DNA of 64,000 nt from Karalla daura (GCA_029224185.1 CM055196.1:3437001-3501000); one strand, 5' to 3'. Numbered from the stretch's first letter, positions 1 to 12,762 are shown. Made by a program: numbers and translations. The notes: generated by a model from the letters alone, not told the origin.

Positions 1-1167
1 GAGGCTCAGATCTGTTTGCTCAGGGAGATCTAACCCCGCTCTGATGTTGCATCTCCCACAGCCGCCCCCCCTCCCACCCCCATCCCCACCCCCACCCCTG
101 GGTGCACTGAGCTGGACAGACAGGTCGAAGGAGGAGGAAAAGCAAGACATCCCCGCACTAAACAGAATCATCGTGGGCAAATGTGAAACACCGCAAGTGT
201 CTAGTTGTGGCAGGAGACTTAATAGGAAACATCATATCCAGGATTTTTTCATCAAGCCTCTTGTTACGCTCACACAAATTTCTCCCTCACATTCTCGCAC
301 CGCACTCATCCCCCTCCCCTCCCCCACCCCCCCCCGCACCGGGCTCCCTTCGTCTGTCTGCTCCGCAGTTGTTAGGCAGGTGAAGGGAGCCATGTCGAAC
401 ACTGAGGATTTGGTGGGGCTTTTGACTGATGCAAGAGCTTCAAGGGATTGGGCTGTTTGTGATGTTAAGTACCGGCTGCCTCAACTCCACTTCTCATTTA
501 AAGTTTCTATACATGAAAGTTGTTTTTTTTTTTTCTTTTTGGGCAGCTTAGATCCCACAAAAACCTCATTCCACTGGGTGAACTTTTATAATTAACTCGT
601 GCTTAAGATAAAACACTCGTACAACTTTTGGGCAAACAGTGCAACGTCAAGACAGGAGGAGGCTTTGTAATGAATAATAGAACATCCTCCGCCACCGAAC
701 ACTGAATTATCCCCTCTGCCGCTGTGTACATACAGTAACTCCATCACAGCCGGCGCCGCAAAAGGGCCCGTTGACTGACAGCTCCTTCGACCGGACTGTG
801 ACCAAAGCGGCAGGAGTGACACGGAGGCGCCGCCGCACGCTTTCTAATTTCCCTTCCGGAGCCCCTGATGCTCGACACAATGCGGAGCGGGCTCCACTGT
901 CAGTCTGGCCCTGCTGGAAGCCTGACGCACATGCGCTGCCGGGTTATTGCTGGCCTGCGACCAGCGCGCGTGGGCGTGCAAACGCATATGTGTGAGGATG
1001 TCTCCGCGCGACGCCCCTGTCAATATTTGCATAGCGGCTATAGGGAAATGCGAGGGGGAGAAAATGATCATAATAAGGAGGAGGGAGATGGGTGAGAGAG
1101 GGTACCGCCGCTATTTTGAGTCACATCTTTAATGAAGCACATTTATAGGTATCGGGGTTTAACTCAC
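1..1167 (-). other. tspan9: tspan9 intron 2 (partial, runs off the left edge)
   Basis: This is the sequence downstream of the exon 2 donor gtgagt at 1167-1162. The next coding exon, which should continue into TM3, is not found here in any frame. The segment holds C-rich low-complexity tracts at 60-100 and 305-335 and a short T tract at 521-540. The stretch 560-740 is relatively AT-rich and the stretch 740-1030 is GC- and CpG-rich. No RNA gene or mobile element was recognised. Confidence 0.8.
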
Positions 1168-1358
1168 GCTGAGAAGCAGGCACTTGTTCTCCTTGATGGC
1201 ACCCAGGCAGCCGAGGAAGCCTGTTACCATGACAATGGCGCCGATGGCGATGACCATGTTGGCGGCTGACAGCGAGGGGAAGGAGGCGAGAAGGTGGCGA
1301 AGCTGCCCTGAGACACGGCCAGCCAGATGCCCACGCCGAGCAGCCCGCAGCCGCATAG
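1168..1358 (-). CDS. tspan9: tetraspanin-9, coding exon 2 (frame broken by 1-nt deletion)
   Basis: Tetraspanin-9 is a four-pass plasma-membrane organiser; this exon encodes residues 22-85. Reading from the minus strand, a pyrimidine-rich tract ending in cttgcag (AG at 1360-1359) precedes codons for LCGCGLLGVGIWLAVSQG, the second half of TM1 and the start of the small extracellular loop. After SAANMVIAIG come TM2 and the inner loop GAIKENKC-LLLS, followed by the donor gtgagt at 1167-1162. Both ends fall between codons, so the exon should be 192 nt; it is 191. The frame of LCGCG...FATFSP and the frame of SFPSLSAAN...LLLS differ by one base, and a missing C near 1285-1286 would join them. Read literally, the protein shifts at codon 46 and stops after about 20 wrong residues, near 1224. 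Every other codon matches the family, so I infer an assembly error rather than a pseudogene. Whether this is the a or b fish paralogue cannot be told here. Confidence 0.95.
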
Positions 1359-1552
1359 CTGCAAGGGAGAGAGGCGGGACAGATGGCAAGGTGAGAAAAC
1401 AAAACAAGCAGAAATGTCAACAGGCAAATTCGCCCCGCGCGGCTCCCGCCAATTCCCACGGCGGCGGACCTCGCGCGCAAGACGTTACCGCTCCACAAGA
1501 ATAGGTTTAGCGCTAAGCGAGAGCAAATTCCTGCTTGGAAACCCCCCCCCCA

Positions 1553-1578
1553 ACACACACACACACACACACACACAC
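1553..1578. repeat. (AC)n microsatellite
   Basis: Thirteen uninterrupted AC units after a short poly-C, 195 bp upstream of tspan9 coding exon 2 within the intron. Confidence 0.97.
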
Positions 1579-2212
1579 GCCACAGGCTCAATTTCCCCCT
1601 CGGCTGCCTGGGGAATTGCCCCACGTACTCATGCATCACAAATCGCCGACAAGAGAGTTTACCCCAATTACAACTATAATGGCCAATAACAACTCCGCTG
1701 CAGATTAGGGGAGTGAAAGTACTAGAAAAAAAAAAAGAAAAAGAGAGGACTCGGGCTCTGCGGCTGCGCACGTTCGAGCTGATTATGTTAAATCCAGAAT
1801 AAACAGAGATGTAATTACTGCCGCATCCGACAAAGGAAAACTTACAAACTTTCCCCCAAAAAACCCACGCGCAGTGAACGTGAGGCCCACCTAGGGGGAG
1901 CAATTCCCCAATTCCTGCCCTGGCGGCGTGGTGTGACGAGGCCATCACTGCCGGCCACACACACTGCACGGGAGGCCTCGACTGACCCGCTCCATCCGTC
2001 ACTGACAAGAGCCCGGCGAAGATACCAACCCACTGGCTGCGGTGAACAACGACAGTGAAAGGAGGAGGAACCGCGAATGAGGTGGACGACGCGGGAGCAC
2101 CTTGGTAGATCACCACAGCGCAGCCCTCTCCACCCTTCTGCTCACATCACTGCCCTCCTCCTTTTCTCATCTCCACGCTGCCGCTGCTCCCTGATGCCTG
2201 TCAGCGCGTGCA

Positions 2213-2230
2213 AACACACACACACGCACG

Positions 2231-2265
<35 letters not shown>

Positions 2266-2304
2266 ACGCAGCGCGTGCACGCTGCGCACACACACACACA
2301 CACA
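2213..2304. repeat. compound (CA)n/(CG CA)n microsatellite
   Basis: CA tracts at 2213-2262 and 2287-2304 separated by a CG-containing linker. Confidence 0.95.
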
Positions 2305-2469
2305 GTCATCCCCAGGTGGGGATTAGGGATAAATCAACTGTTTCCTTTTCCCCCTTTCAGAGTGAAAATAAATAAGGCGCAACACACGATGCTAATGCTC
2401 ACTCTGCACCAAAAGTTTAACTGACAAACAGCGCCAGCGATAATAAACCTGCAAACGGCTGCAGCACTT

Positions 2470-2515
2470 CCCCCCCCCCCACCGCACCCCCACCACCCCC
2501 ACCCCCACAACACAC
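2470..2515. repeat. C-rich, i-motif/G-quadruplex-prone tract
   Basis: A C-run followed by CCCCCACCA and CCCCCACCCCC groups; the minus strand has more than four G-runs within 46 bp. Confidence 0.9.
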
Positions 2516-3095
2516 CAAACACCGGGTGACTTAACTTTGACTAATGGTGCGGCTCTGTCGAGCAGCGACAGCGCCCGGCGGGCAAAAACAAAGTGACTAC
2601 GCACATATCACGGAGCCAGACACATCTTCCATCGACCTCCTCAGTCTCCATTTGTCTCCCCGCTGCGTTTTCGCGGCCCTCAGAAAGCAGAGGATGCGAT
2701 GTGTGTGATATGTTTTTTTTAAAAGGCCGACCTGGCGAGGTGGTGACAGACGCCGAGGCCTGTAGACCAGCAGATAAGCGACTGCGGCGCCACCCCCCCC
2801 CCCTCCCTCCCCCCTCCTGCGTCCTCATTAACCCGCGGCCTTTGGGCTTCGAGGTCCGGCTGGCGAACGATGCCGTGGGCTCTCTCCGGGACTCGGGGAA
2901 AATAACCAAGCGCAATTACGCGCGAGGACGGGGAGACGGCGAGGCTCGCGGGGGTAATGACTCGGGAGTAGAAAGCCGAGCTGAAGTGCTGAGATCCCCG
3001 CACTGATTGACTGGCCGGGGTGCGATTTTCACACATAGTCTGCAGGAGGCTGCTCTGAAAAACAAAGCCTGAGTGCTGCTGTCAAGGTTGAGGAC

Positions 3096-3182
3096 GGAGG
3101 AGGAGGAGGAGGAGGAGGAGGAGGAGGAGGAGGAGGAGGAGGGGGAGGGGGAGGAGGGGGAGGAGGGTAGGGAGGGGGGGAG
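3096..3182. repeat. (GGA)n purine tract
   Basis: Pure GGA to 3140, then G-rich GA sequence to 3182. It is a mirror-repeat polypurine tract capable in principle of triplex DNA. Confidence 0.95.
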
Positions 3183-5974
3183 AGGACCGAGCTGAGGACA
3201 CTTGTTCAGTCACATTTGGATGACAGCTAAGCAGCGCCGGATTCCTCGGCCGGAACCGAACAAGCGGCCTCAGTCCGAGGAGGGGAGAGAGGAGGCGCGG
3301 CGGCGCTCGGAAATCTTCCCCGGTTTGAATTATTCAGAGCGGCGGGGGTGGAGGGGCGGGGGGGGGGGGGGGGGGGATTTGCCGGGAGACGTCCGCCAAA
3401 GGCCGCCCGATTAAAGCAGAGCGGCTCGTCAGCGGGACGCGCCGCGAAAGGTCGCGTCCCTGCGCTGAGCGGCCGATCAACACAGCTGACTCGGCCCCGA
3501 AGGCCGGGGGGGGGGGGGCCAGAGGAACCCTTGACATCGTTTCCCAGGACGTTCCCGGGCCTCACAGTCGCTGTACACTAAGACGACTCCCCTCTACCTT
3601 GCATCTCACGCATTCACCCGGGTTGCGTTCGTGTTTTTTTTCTGATTTGAAAGACTACGCCCGATGGATGAGGCAATCTCTTACGCGCTTGGAAATTCTG
3701 CAGTCATACACACCTGGACAGATCTACAGTCCATCGGGGGACACGCACTCTCCAACGCGCACCTAGAGACAAACTCGAGTCTCCAGTTAACGTGCGTGTT
3801 TTTGGAGCGGACCACCCATTGGAACACATGGAGAGCGTGCATTTCTTTCATTTCATCAATCGTGTTTGGGGAACCGGTGCCTGACTGGCCAAAGTTCCTC
3901 AGGTTTCCCCCCCCGGGCGCGCCCGGGGACCTGCCGGAGCGGCGTAGCGGTTAGCGTGGCGGACACGGCAGATAGAGCGGATTTGCAGCGAGCGAGGGGC
4001 CGCAGCGGCAGCTCCGGCGGCCCCGGTGGGGTGGGGACGCGCCGCCTCCGCTCATTTCTGCCTAATGCCCGGTGAGGGGAGCCCATCCAGGCGTGTCGCT
4101 CTCCTAACGACTGTGGAACTGCCCGGCCCCGCTGCTCAATCTGTCTGTCCAATCTCCGCCTCCACCCCTCCACCACCCCCACTACATCTAATACCACCAC
4201 TACACCAGGCTGCTGCTGAGGGAGCTCTGTGACGGCGCCCCAGGAAATTTCTCTCGTATAAGCTCTCATCACTCTGGCTCTCTGACCTCGGCCTGTGTGT
4301 GTGTGTGAGCTTGACCTGGAGCCTCTACGCCGAGCTTCTTATCTACTTTTAATTGTTGGACTCTTGGTCAAGTTGCGACGTCTCACCTTGTGGAGGGAGG
4401 GAAGGGGGGGGGGGGGGCGGGGGGAATCGATGGAATCGCCTAGCACTTGGACGGGCTTGTAAGCAGTCTCGCAGAGGGGTCATGGAGAAAGCAGCCATTA
4501 TCATTACATCAGTCCAGGAGGCAGACGCTGCGGGGCTGCGATCAGCGTTCGGGCTGGAGGAACAGATCCGCCTATTACGCCACGTTCACGGGATGCGCAA
4601 ATGCGGAAACGGCGGCGTGGCCGGTCACATTCCAGCCCACTTGTTCTCCGGGCGACGAGAATGAATCCACGGACCTTTCCCCCGATCTCACTCGATCGCA
4701 TCCTCCAGCCACTCGATACGAATGCACAGCAGCGCTCCTCGCCTCAGCACTGCTAACAAGAGCTTATGTGCTGTCGAGGTCTCTGTCTGCGCGGCTCGAC
4801 CTAATGCGGCCCGACACCAATTATCCGTGCAGATAGCCCAGAGCATGCCGCTGCGTTTCGGTTTTTTTTTTCCCTCCCCCCCCCCGCTTTCGCAGAGATC
4901 ATTAACCGACCGGCGGTGATGCGTGACAGCTTTCCAGGTCCGCTCCTGCTTCAGCTTTCATGAGCTTCAGTCAGCCACTGAATCTTTCAGCGCTCCCGCG
5001 CATCCCCCAGTTCACTTGCTGGGGAAACGCCGTCAAAACAACTCGGCCGCTCCGTTCGGTCCACGGCCTGTTTTGTCCCGCCATTGTTCACATTCGTACA
5101 TGGAGCGAAGCCTTCCTGTTTACCCTTTCCCCCCCCCCCCCCCCCCGAAGGTGCTTTTTTTTTCCTGTGCTTTTACTTTAGCCGCTCGCAGCTCCTCCGG
5201 CCACAGCGATTAGAAAATGATCTGCAGCGTGGCATAGAAACAGTTGCTCTCATAATGCTGCAGCGAGTTCACAAAGTGAACAACACTTAGTGCTCAGGGG
5301 ATGAATGCTGGGGGCATGTAATTATGGTTGATGAGGGGGGTCTTTTTTTCCCCAATTCCCAAATCGACGAAAGGGACTCCGGAATGTATCGTAGTTTCGT
5401 CTGTGTTGGGCAGCGTTTTTGGAGCAGAACTAAATCAAACGTCTCCGTGTCATTCATGGAGAGAGTGGCACAGTGTAGCGGAGCAGTGTTAACTTTCTGC
5501 TGGGGGGAGAGTGGAAGACATGAGAAGCGGCTCCATCACGCTAGGGGCGACCCGACTGTATGTAACGCCGTTATGAGCCCAGGGGGGCGGGGGGGGGGGG
5601 GGGGGGGGGGTATAATTGCAATAACACTGTGTGGAGCCCGGCCGCGGAGACACTCTCTAAACAGGAAGGAGAGGTGAAGGGGGGGGGTCGACCATGAAAT
5701 GTGCGGAGGCGAGATGAAAAAGCATTAAGGTCGGAGAGATTGGAGGCGCGCGCGCAATGCGCTGTGAGACAGAAGAGAGATTGAGCTCGGGCGAGGGGAG
5801 AGAGGAGGAAGGGGAAGAAGAAGAGCGGGGAGGAGAAAATAGAGGCTGACCCCTCGGTGTCCGTGTCGGCGGCCGCGGTAACTGGTGCGGTGACACGGAG
5901 ATGCCCGACGCGCGGCTCCGCCTCAATCTCCCCCCCAGGGAAGAGGCTCCCGGAGAGCGGCAGCGTGTGTGGCC

Positions 5975-6004
<30 letters not shown>
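5975..6004. repeat. (GT)n microsatellite
   Basis: Fifteen GT units, uninterrupted. Confidence 0.96.
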
Positions 6005-6007
<3 letters not shown>

Positions 6008-6401
6008 AGCGGGTGGAAGTCGCAGGCGACCTTTTCACACTCCCGAGCACTTGGAGGGGGTCACGTCCCGTCGTAAAGAGTGACAGCTTTTGTCGAATTA
6101 CGCCCACCCTCCGCGGCCGCCCCCCCATCACACATCCTCCTGTGTGTGCGTGTGTGCGTGCGTGTTGCGCCCTGCCACGGGGGGGCCTTTACAGGAGGAG
6201 CAATAATCTTCGGTAGACATCTGGTGAAAACTAACCTTTAGTTTAAGTAATTAGACGGCACTCCAGCCGCAACAGCACAATAAACCATGAAGCCGTGGAA
6301 AATGCCAGCCCGGCTGCTCGGCTGGCGGACGGGGGCCGCTTCATCACTCCGCCATCCCCTCTGCCCTTTGCCGCCACAACATATTTCTGTTTTACTCCGA
6401 G

Positions 6402-6429
6402 AGAAAGAAAGAAAGAAAGAAAGAAAGAA
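6402..6429. repeat. (GAAA)n microsatellite
   Basis: Seven GAAA units. Confidence 0.95.
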
Positions 6430-8471
6430 CCTTTTCTTCCGTCGCGGCCAACCCGCCGCCCGAGGCCGCCATCGATTTTGTGCCGAAGATGAAGGGCGTT
6501 CGGCGCGCATCAAAGGCGGTTTTCAGTGAGTCACCTCGCCAAAGTGGCCCCTCGGACGGCAGCACAAAAAGAGGGGGCCGTTCGCGTCCCCTGCCCGAAC
6601 ACGTCCTCCCTTTCAGGCGTACCGTGAAAGGGAGGTGTGAAGAGCAGACGCGCGGCCGCCCGTCATTCCGGCTATTCATCTCCCGCGCGAGACCACACAA
6701 ACGCCGCGCCTCTTCAACCGATTTCCATCGATCGCGGCCTGAGTCGCGCCGTCCGCCGGGCGGGACAAACTGGACATTCTGGCGTCCATCCGCCACCTCG
6801 GTCCGCCCGGGGGGTTTGCTCAAAGGCGCGACTCGTTTGATCTCTCCCCGAGTCGGAGCTTCCCCCCGGACCTGCGAGAGGCACGCGCCAAGCAGGCACA
6901 GGTTTTCACAAGACGAAAAACAAATAAACGCAGACGGACGGGGCGCCCGGGACGAGCGTATAAGCATGCATTTGCGAAGGAAAACCCACTCGTCGGGACG
7001 GGCGTCTCTCGGCGAGATCCCTTATGTCTCCATTGTGAGGCGGCCCGTGTGCTTAACGACATCCCTTAACACAATATTTATCCCGCTGATAGGAGGCAAG
7101 CTGGCCTGTAGGCAACATGCAGCTTTCCAGTAAAAGCTCTCTCGCTCTCCCTCTCCCCCCTCCCTCTCTCTCTCCCCCGTCCCCGTGCGAATGAGAGTGC
7201 AGTGTACTGCGACGTGAATTATTCACCGGGCCTGCGACGGAGGAAACGGCGCTTTGAGGCCCAGAATAAACGCCGCCCGGATTCCGAGAGGGGCCCGGGC
7301 ACAGATGCGCAGTGCGAGATTAAAAAGCTATATCTGCCCCCGGTTAAAATTTCATCCGGCCGGGCCGATTCCCGGGCCCGGGCCGATTCCCACAGCGCTC
7401 GGGATGAGCTCGGGAATCGCGCCGACAGGCGGGCGACGGCTAACGCGGCGCTCTCTGCGAACCCTTCGATTACGCATTGGGGTCAAGCGCGCGCTGTCGA
7501 CGCGCTCCAAGCAACAACAGAAACCCTCTCGGCTCGGCAATGCTGACATGTTTCCGTGGAGGTAAGGGGGGTCCAGACCGTCCATCTCGCGCTTAGTCAA
7601 ACATCCGGGAAGGGGCAGCCCGTGGGGGTTGAGGCAGGATGCTTCTGACAGGCTCTTTGATTGCGGAGCCTTGATGGCCCTGTTTAGGGATCTGGCATGT
7701 TGCACCTATCCATTATGCAGCTCTTCACCGCGTTTCCCTCTCTGTTTGTCACTCCGCGGAGCTGACGGAGCTGAAAGGCCCGTCTGACGCAAAGTGACTC
7801 GAAATCAATCACGCCAGGGAGGATTAAAGGCGGACGAGGCTCTCGCTGCCACTCCACAGAGCTCTCCCCGCTGTGTCTGCTGACACGGCCGCCCTCCCTC
7901 ACGCCAGCCTCCGTCTTCAGAGGACACGTGACAAAGAGACAAAAGGCGGGACAATGGACAGCAGAAATGCCATTAGGCATCCCTGACTAATTCTGCCGTT
8001 AAATGTCTGCCACCTCGACAAGACTCTTCAATCAGCCTAAAAACCCACCGGCACTTCAATTATGCATTGGGAACAAGTAGGACAGCACCAGGAAGGGGTG
8101 GGGGGGTGGTGGTGGTGGTGGGGGGGGGAGTCATCCAATGATGGGAGCGAAAACGCTCCACTTGCCAAAGTCAGTCAGAGGCACCGAGAGCGTGGATGGA
8201 GGCTAGGATTGAGGGGAGGGGAAGCCGGGCTCGCAGGCCAAGCACGGAGCACAAAGCACTCAGCCAAAAGACCAAAGCCCTGGTCCAAATACTGACAAAC
8301 ACTGGCACAGGAGAGCCAAAGCTCCTCTGCTCCTTCATGCTGGGGATACGGGGGGAGGGCGGGGGGGCGGCAGCTGCCCCGTCTCACCGCTATCGCCCCC
8401 CCCACCAAACCCCCCCTCCCACCGTCAGCTCGGAGCCGGGGCTTAGACACCCGGCACGCTCGGCCCTTTAA

Positions 8472-8660
8472 AAGAGATGAAGGACCATAAAAATCCCACT
8501 GATGTTCTAATGAGGACAATGAGATATAAATACATAAATGGAGCTGATAACAGAGGGAGACGATACTCCACCAGGCGCTAATTAAACGTGAATATCGCCG
8601 CTCGCTGTTGACATCAAAGGTGCCTGTAAAGATTTAGTGCGAGGCGTTTGAGCACAATGG
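8472..8660. promoter_or_regulatory. candidate noncoding regulatory block in tspan9 intron
   Basis: A non-repetitive stretch, AT-richer than its surroundings, containing TAAT/ATTA homeodomain-type cores (ctaatgagg, gctaattaaac), ataaatacataaat and ctgataacag (a GATA-type core). No ORF explains it. The call rests on composition and motif clustering alone, so it is weak. Confidence 0.2.
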
Positions 8661-9280
8661 AAAACCAACGTGTTGGGAAAATAAACATCTATTTACATGA
8701 AAGCGCTGCCTTTTTCTTCCGCGTCGCTTTTTGGGTTTTACGACTGCCTGCGGATCAGCACAAAGCGTCCGCCTGGCGTAGATATCCCGCCGCGGCGTGC
8801 CGACAAATCCTCGGAGGCGGGCAGGCGGTTTGGACGGCGTCCCGCCGAGCCTCGCCGCGTCGCGTCGGGGGGGGGGGGGGGGCTTAATGAGCGTTCGCTG
8901 GCTCAGCAGGGGCGAGAGCCCTGCGCGTGTCGGCCGGGCCGGACACTCCCGCCCTGCTTCCCTGGACCGCCGGACCCCAGGAGGGCTCGGAGAAATCCCA
9001 AATGTCGGCCTGGAAAGCTATAGTGCGCTGTAAGAAAAGACAAAGCCAGCGTGGCCAGCTCAGCACAACGTCCGCTCCACTCCAAGCCGTAAAGTTACCC
9101 TCTAAATAAGGCCCCTGTGCCACAGGGAAGCTACATTGCGCTCTGGTACTGTCCATACGCTTGCTACGCCCACATCTCTGCACCTTGCAGCCCTGTCATG
9201 GAAGACTGCGAACAAGGACCATAATGATCCCAAACAAAAGATGAGGACTTTCTGGATTTACACGAAGGTGATATTGGCCT

Positions 9281-9571
9281 GGGGGCAGCATGGAGGTTGG
9301 TAGTTAGCACCGTTAGTTAGCACCGGGTTCAGCTCCGGGGTCAGACCACGTCCATTTCTGTGTGGAGTTTGCATGTTGCCCTGTGTGTGTGTGTGTGGGA
9401 GGGGGGTTTCTCCAGGTACTGCAGAGTTCCTCCAGCATGCATTGAGGTCAATCGGAGACTCTGAATTGCCCTGTGTGAGAGTCCGGGGCGTATGCCCTGC
9501 CTTCACCCTCAGTGCACTGGGGTAAGGCTCCAGCATGGGTACAAAAACAGGTAAGATAATGGACGAGAGGA
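9281..9571 (+). mobile_element. SINE-like dispersed repeat, common teleost family, diverged
   Basis: The segment starts with GGGGGCAGCATGG, contains GTGTGGAGTTTGCATGTT at 9360-9377, and has a tctccaggtactgcagagttcctcc block and a gactctgaattgccctgtg block. It ends with aaggctccagcatgg … aaacaggtaagataatgga. That order is recalled as a highly repeated fish element with tRNA-like 5' promoter boxes. Here the A-box-like part (about 9295-9311) is disturbed by a 13-bp duplication of TTAGTTAGCACCG, and the B-box-like part (9325-9336) reads GGGTTCAGCTCC, away from the GGTTCRANNCC consensus. The copy is therefore probably dead. A GT microsatellite (9379-9397) interrupts it. The family name cannot be assigned without a repeat library. 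Confidence 0.75.
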
Positions 9572-9768
9572 TGATAACCAGGCATGTTTGAGTTTCTCAC
9601 AGGAGAAGAACATATCGGCACGAGTATCCCTCCCTCTCTGTCGGGAGACGTGATTTCTCCCTGGGAACGAGGGAGGGCAGCGGGAGCGCGGCTGACCTTC
9701 AGCTGGCTTCGCCATCAGCTCTTAAGGGGGCGCGAGGTGATGCTAATTGTGCCTGGGACGCACGCATG

Positions 9769-9954
9769 CCCTAACCCTAACCCTAAACCCTAAACCTAAC
9801 CCAACCCTAACCCTAACCCTAACCCTAGCCCTAACCCTAACCCTAAACCTAAACCTAACCCAACCCTAAACCTAACTCAACCCTAACCCTAACCCTAACC
9901 CTAAACCTAACCCAACCCTAAACCTAACCCAACCCTAACCCTAACCCTAACCCA
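9769..9954 (+). repeat. interstitial telomeric repeat (CCCTAA)n, 186 bp
   Basis: About 30 copies of the vertebrate telomere hexamer in CCCTAA orientation. Variants such as CCCTAAA, CCTAAA and CCCAA are interspersed and recur in a higher-order pattern (CCCTAAACCTAACCCAA). The divergence shows it is an old interstitial block and not a chromosome end. Confidence 0.97.
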
Positions 9955-10580
9955 AAACGAAATGAGGGGGTGAGGCGCAGCAAAAAAACAAACAAAAAAA
10001 TCTGCATCTTTTCACTACTTGTGCTTCCAGGTGGCGTTCAGAGGGGCGGAACCGATGTTTTTTTTTTTTTTTCAACATTTGCATAAGAGTAGAATTGCGA
10101 ACATCCAAGCATTATGTTTATTCCTGGAGCGGCGGCACAGTGAATGGAAACATTGCTGTTATGCAATGCAAAGCATTATGCATCCCCGGGGGGGGGCAGA
10201 GAGGGGAGATGAAGAAGCGAAATATGTACATCAGCTTAAGTGAAAAACAGGGCGTGAGGCGGAAGCACATCGCGCAGAGAGGACGCTCCGACTGAAAGAC
10301 ACAATAATCAATAGTCACTCGGCGCGCTATGTGTATGTATGCCAGGGGCTGTTATGACAATTCCTTCCGCACTTACTGTATAAAGTGCCTTTAATACCGC
10401 CTTTGTCGTGACAGTAAATAATTCAAGGCACTCTTGAAGACAGAACTGAGGGGGAGATGGAGCCGGGGAGAAGTTTCCTCGGGGTGATCAAGTGGCGTGA
10501 TGGTGCAAACCCCAGGCTTTATTGTTTCCATGTCCCTTTATATCTTTTTCGTCCCCGCGTCGTTTCATTCATGCTGCGCG

Positions 10581-10581
<1 letters not shown>

Positions 10582-10620
<39 letters not shown>
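10582..10620. repeat. poly-G run of 39
   Basis: The longest homopolymer in the window, preceded by GCGCGC. The exact length should be treated as approximate because sequencers misjudge such runs. Confidence 0.9.
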
Positions 10621-10622
<2 letters not shown>

Positions 10623-12757
10623 GATTCCTTTTCCTCCAATTTCCAATTTTTGTGTTGATGTTTATGACATCGTTTAATGCCGTGTAACATGGCTGGATTG
10701 AAGGAATTATGCCGAGGGGCAACATCTGCCCAATAACGCCGCGCATGCACACACACACACCCCTTCCATTTAAGTCACGGGCTTGCGGGTGGCACAAATC
10801 CCACCCCGTCGTGCCACATCTGACTCCGTCTGGGACTTGATGGGCGCAGAACGCGAGAGAACACGGAGAGGAAACGAGGCCTCGCATTAAGTGATATATA
10901 CTCTGCATTCACGGAGGGACGCCGAGTGCGCCGAGCGCCGCTCGAATGCTGACGACCGCCTGCATCTGCTCCTCGTCCGGAGGGGGAGCACGGCGGATTC
11001 TGTTTCACCTTTGGCGTGACAGCCACAGCACCTGTGTCTTGTCTCAAGGCCAAAAAAGCCCCGCTCATCCATCAGCCTGGAGAGGCGGCGTCTCGATCCA
11101 AACGAGGCCGTGAGGGAGGGAGACGGGAGGCTGCCCGCAGACGGCCGCACAGTGCCGAGATGCTTCATCTTGAGCGACAAGGGGGAGGAAAAAAACTCAC
11201 TTCCACGCGATGATGCGGTCCAGACACATTCGGTTTCCGAGGGGCCATCTCCTTCGACGCCTCCCTCCCTCCCACAGCACACAACCCCTTCTGCTGCCCG
11301 CGTTTCATTTGTTCGAAAACAAGCTCGGACGGGACGAGACGGGGTACTGTGCACGGCTGGCTCGGCGAGGATATGGAGCGCTGCACGGCGGCCTCCCCTA
11401 AACAAATGACCTTGGGTCGGCGTCCGAGGCTCGCTGAGCCCCTCCTGACAGATTCCGCTCAGGGCACGACTCGCGCCGCCTCACTCTCCGACTCGCACAA
11501 CAAGACAGGCTCCTCGGCTCCAAATCTGCGGCGCTATCAGACGCCGGCCCTCTCCTTTGTGCCAGAGTAAAGGTCACATTTTAGTGGCGGCTTGATTGCA
11601 CAGAAACGCTCCCCTGACTGGCTCTGCCACCCCCCCCCCCACCCCCCCCATCCCCCCCCCAACTCCTCTCCTCTCCCATTCACCCCGAAACGGCTCATTG
11701 GAGGCGCCTTAGCAGCTGACATGCTAATTAGCGCAGAGGGGAAAATGGTCCGTGTAACTACTTTTTTCTGGTCAGCTAGCTCTTCAAATCCCCCCCCCCT
11801 TCCTTCCCTCCGTCAGCCCACCTCATCTCAGCACACATCATCTCGGCACGCACAAGAGAGACAGATCAGTAAAACACAGAAAGGCATCAATCTCCGTATC
11901 AACGCTGCGGTATAACGGCAGCTGTATTATTTGATGTAATCCACCGCGAGCTATAAGGGGAGATGTGGGGAGGGTGGACTCGGGGAGGGGGAGGGGGAGG
12001 GGGAGTGGGGGGCGTTATAGGAGGCTTCATTCGGGGTTGTCTTGGAAGAGGGCGTAATGCGACCCGAGTCGTCGAGCCACGCGACCCGAGTCGCCGAACC
12101 ACGCTCCCCACTGTACGCGCTGAGTCGGAAACATACAGTACGCGTGTCAATACGATCAGCTCAAACAGCTCACTCCTCCAGCTCGTTCTCGGGCTTTACC
12201 TTTTTTTTTCCCCTTCTTTTTTTTTTTTAGCTCGCACAGTTGACAAGAGTGAAAAGGAACACGGGATCAATTTGCCCGCTCGGAGAACTGTACCGGAATA
12301 AATCGATACTCGTTAGGTCTGTATTAAAGTCTGTCAGGACGTAGGGAGAAGGAAAATACACTCTGCACTCCGTGAACTCGCCACGGGCTGGTCGCAGTGA
12401 GCCTTTCGGCACGATACGCTCCGCGCGACAGCTCACGTCCCCGCTCAGCACGTGAGAGAAGAAGCTGGTGGGCGGAGCGATGTGAGAGGTGCGGGTCAGC
12501 TGCCGGAGGGGGTTTCAGTTGTTTCAGTTGCCCCCCCCCCCCCCCCCACTCCCTCCCACCCCCCTCGGCCTGTGCGACGACGCACACTCAGCTGCCGCCC
12601 CGCAGCCAAAAAAAACGTGCATGTTTTATCGCTCTTATCTTTTGGACGGCCTCAGAACTCCCTGTAGGGACAGTTAATATGTGCATTGCAAGTAGCACGG
12701 TCATTCATTTTAATGACAACTTATATCATCTCCTTTTACAGTCCTGACTTTTCTTTT

Positions 12758-12762
<5 letters not shown>

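Noticed and set aside
1121..2116. 331-codon minus-strand open frame overlapping tspan9 exon 2
   Set aside because: Only 1168-1358 resembles protein; the rest reads through intron sequence and a CA microsatellite. It is not a longer exon, because good splice sites bound the short one.
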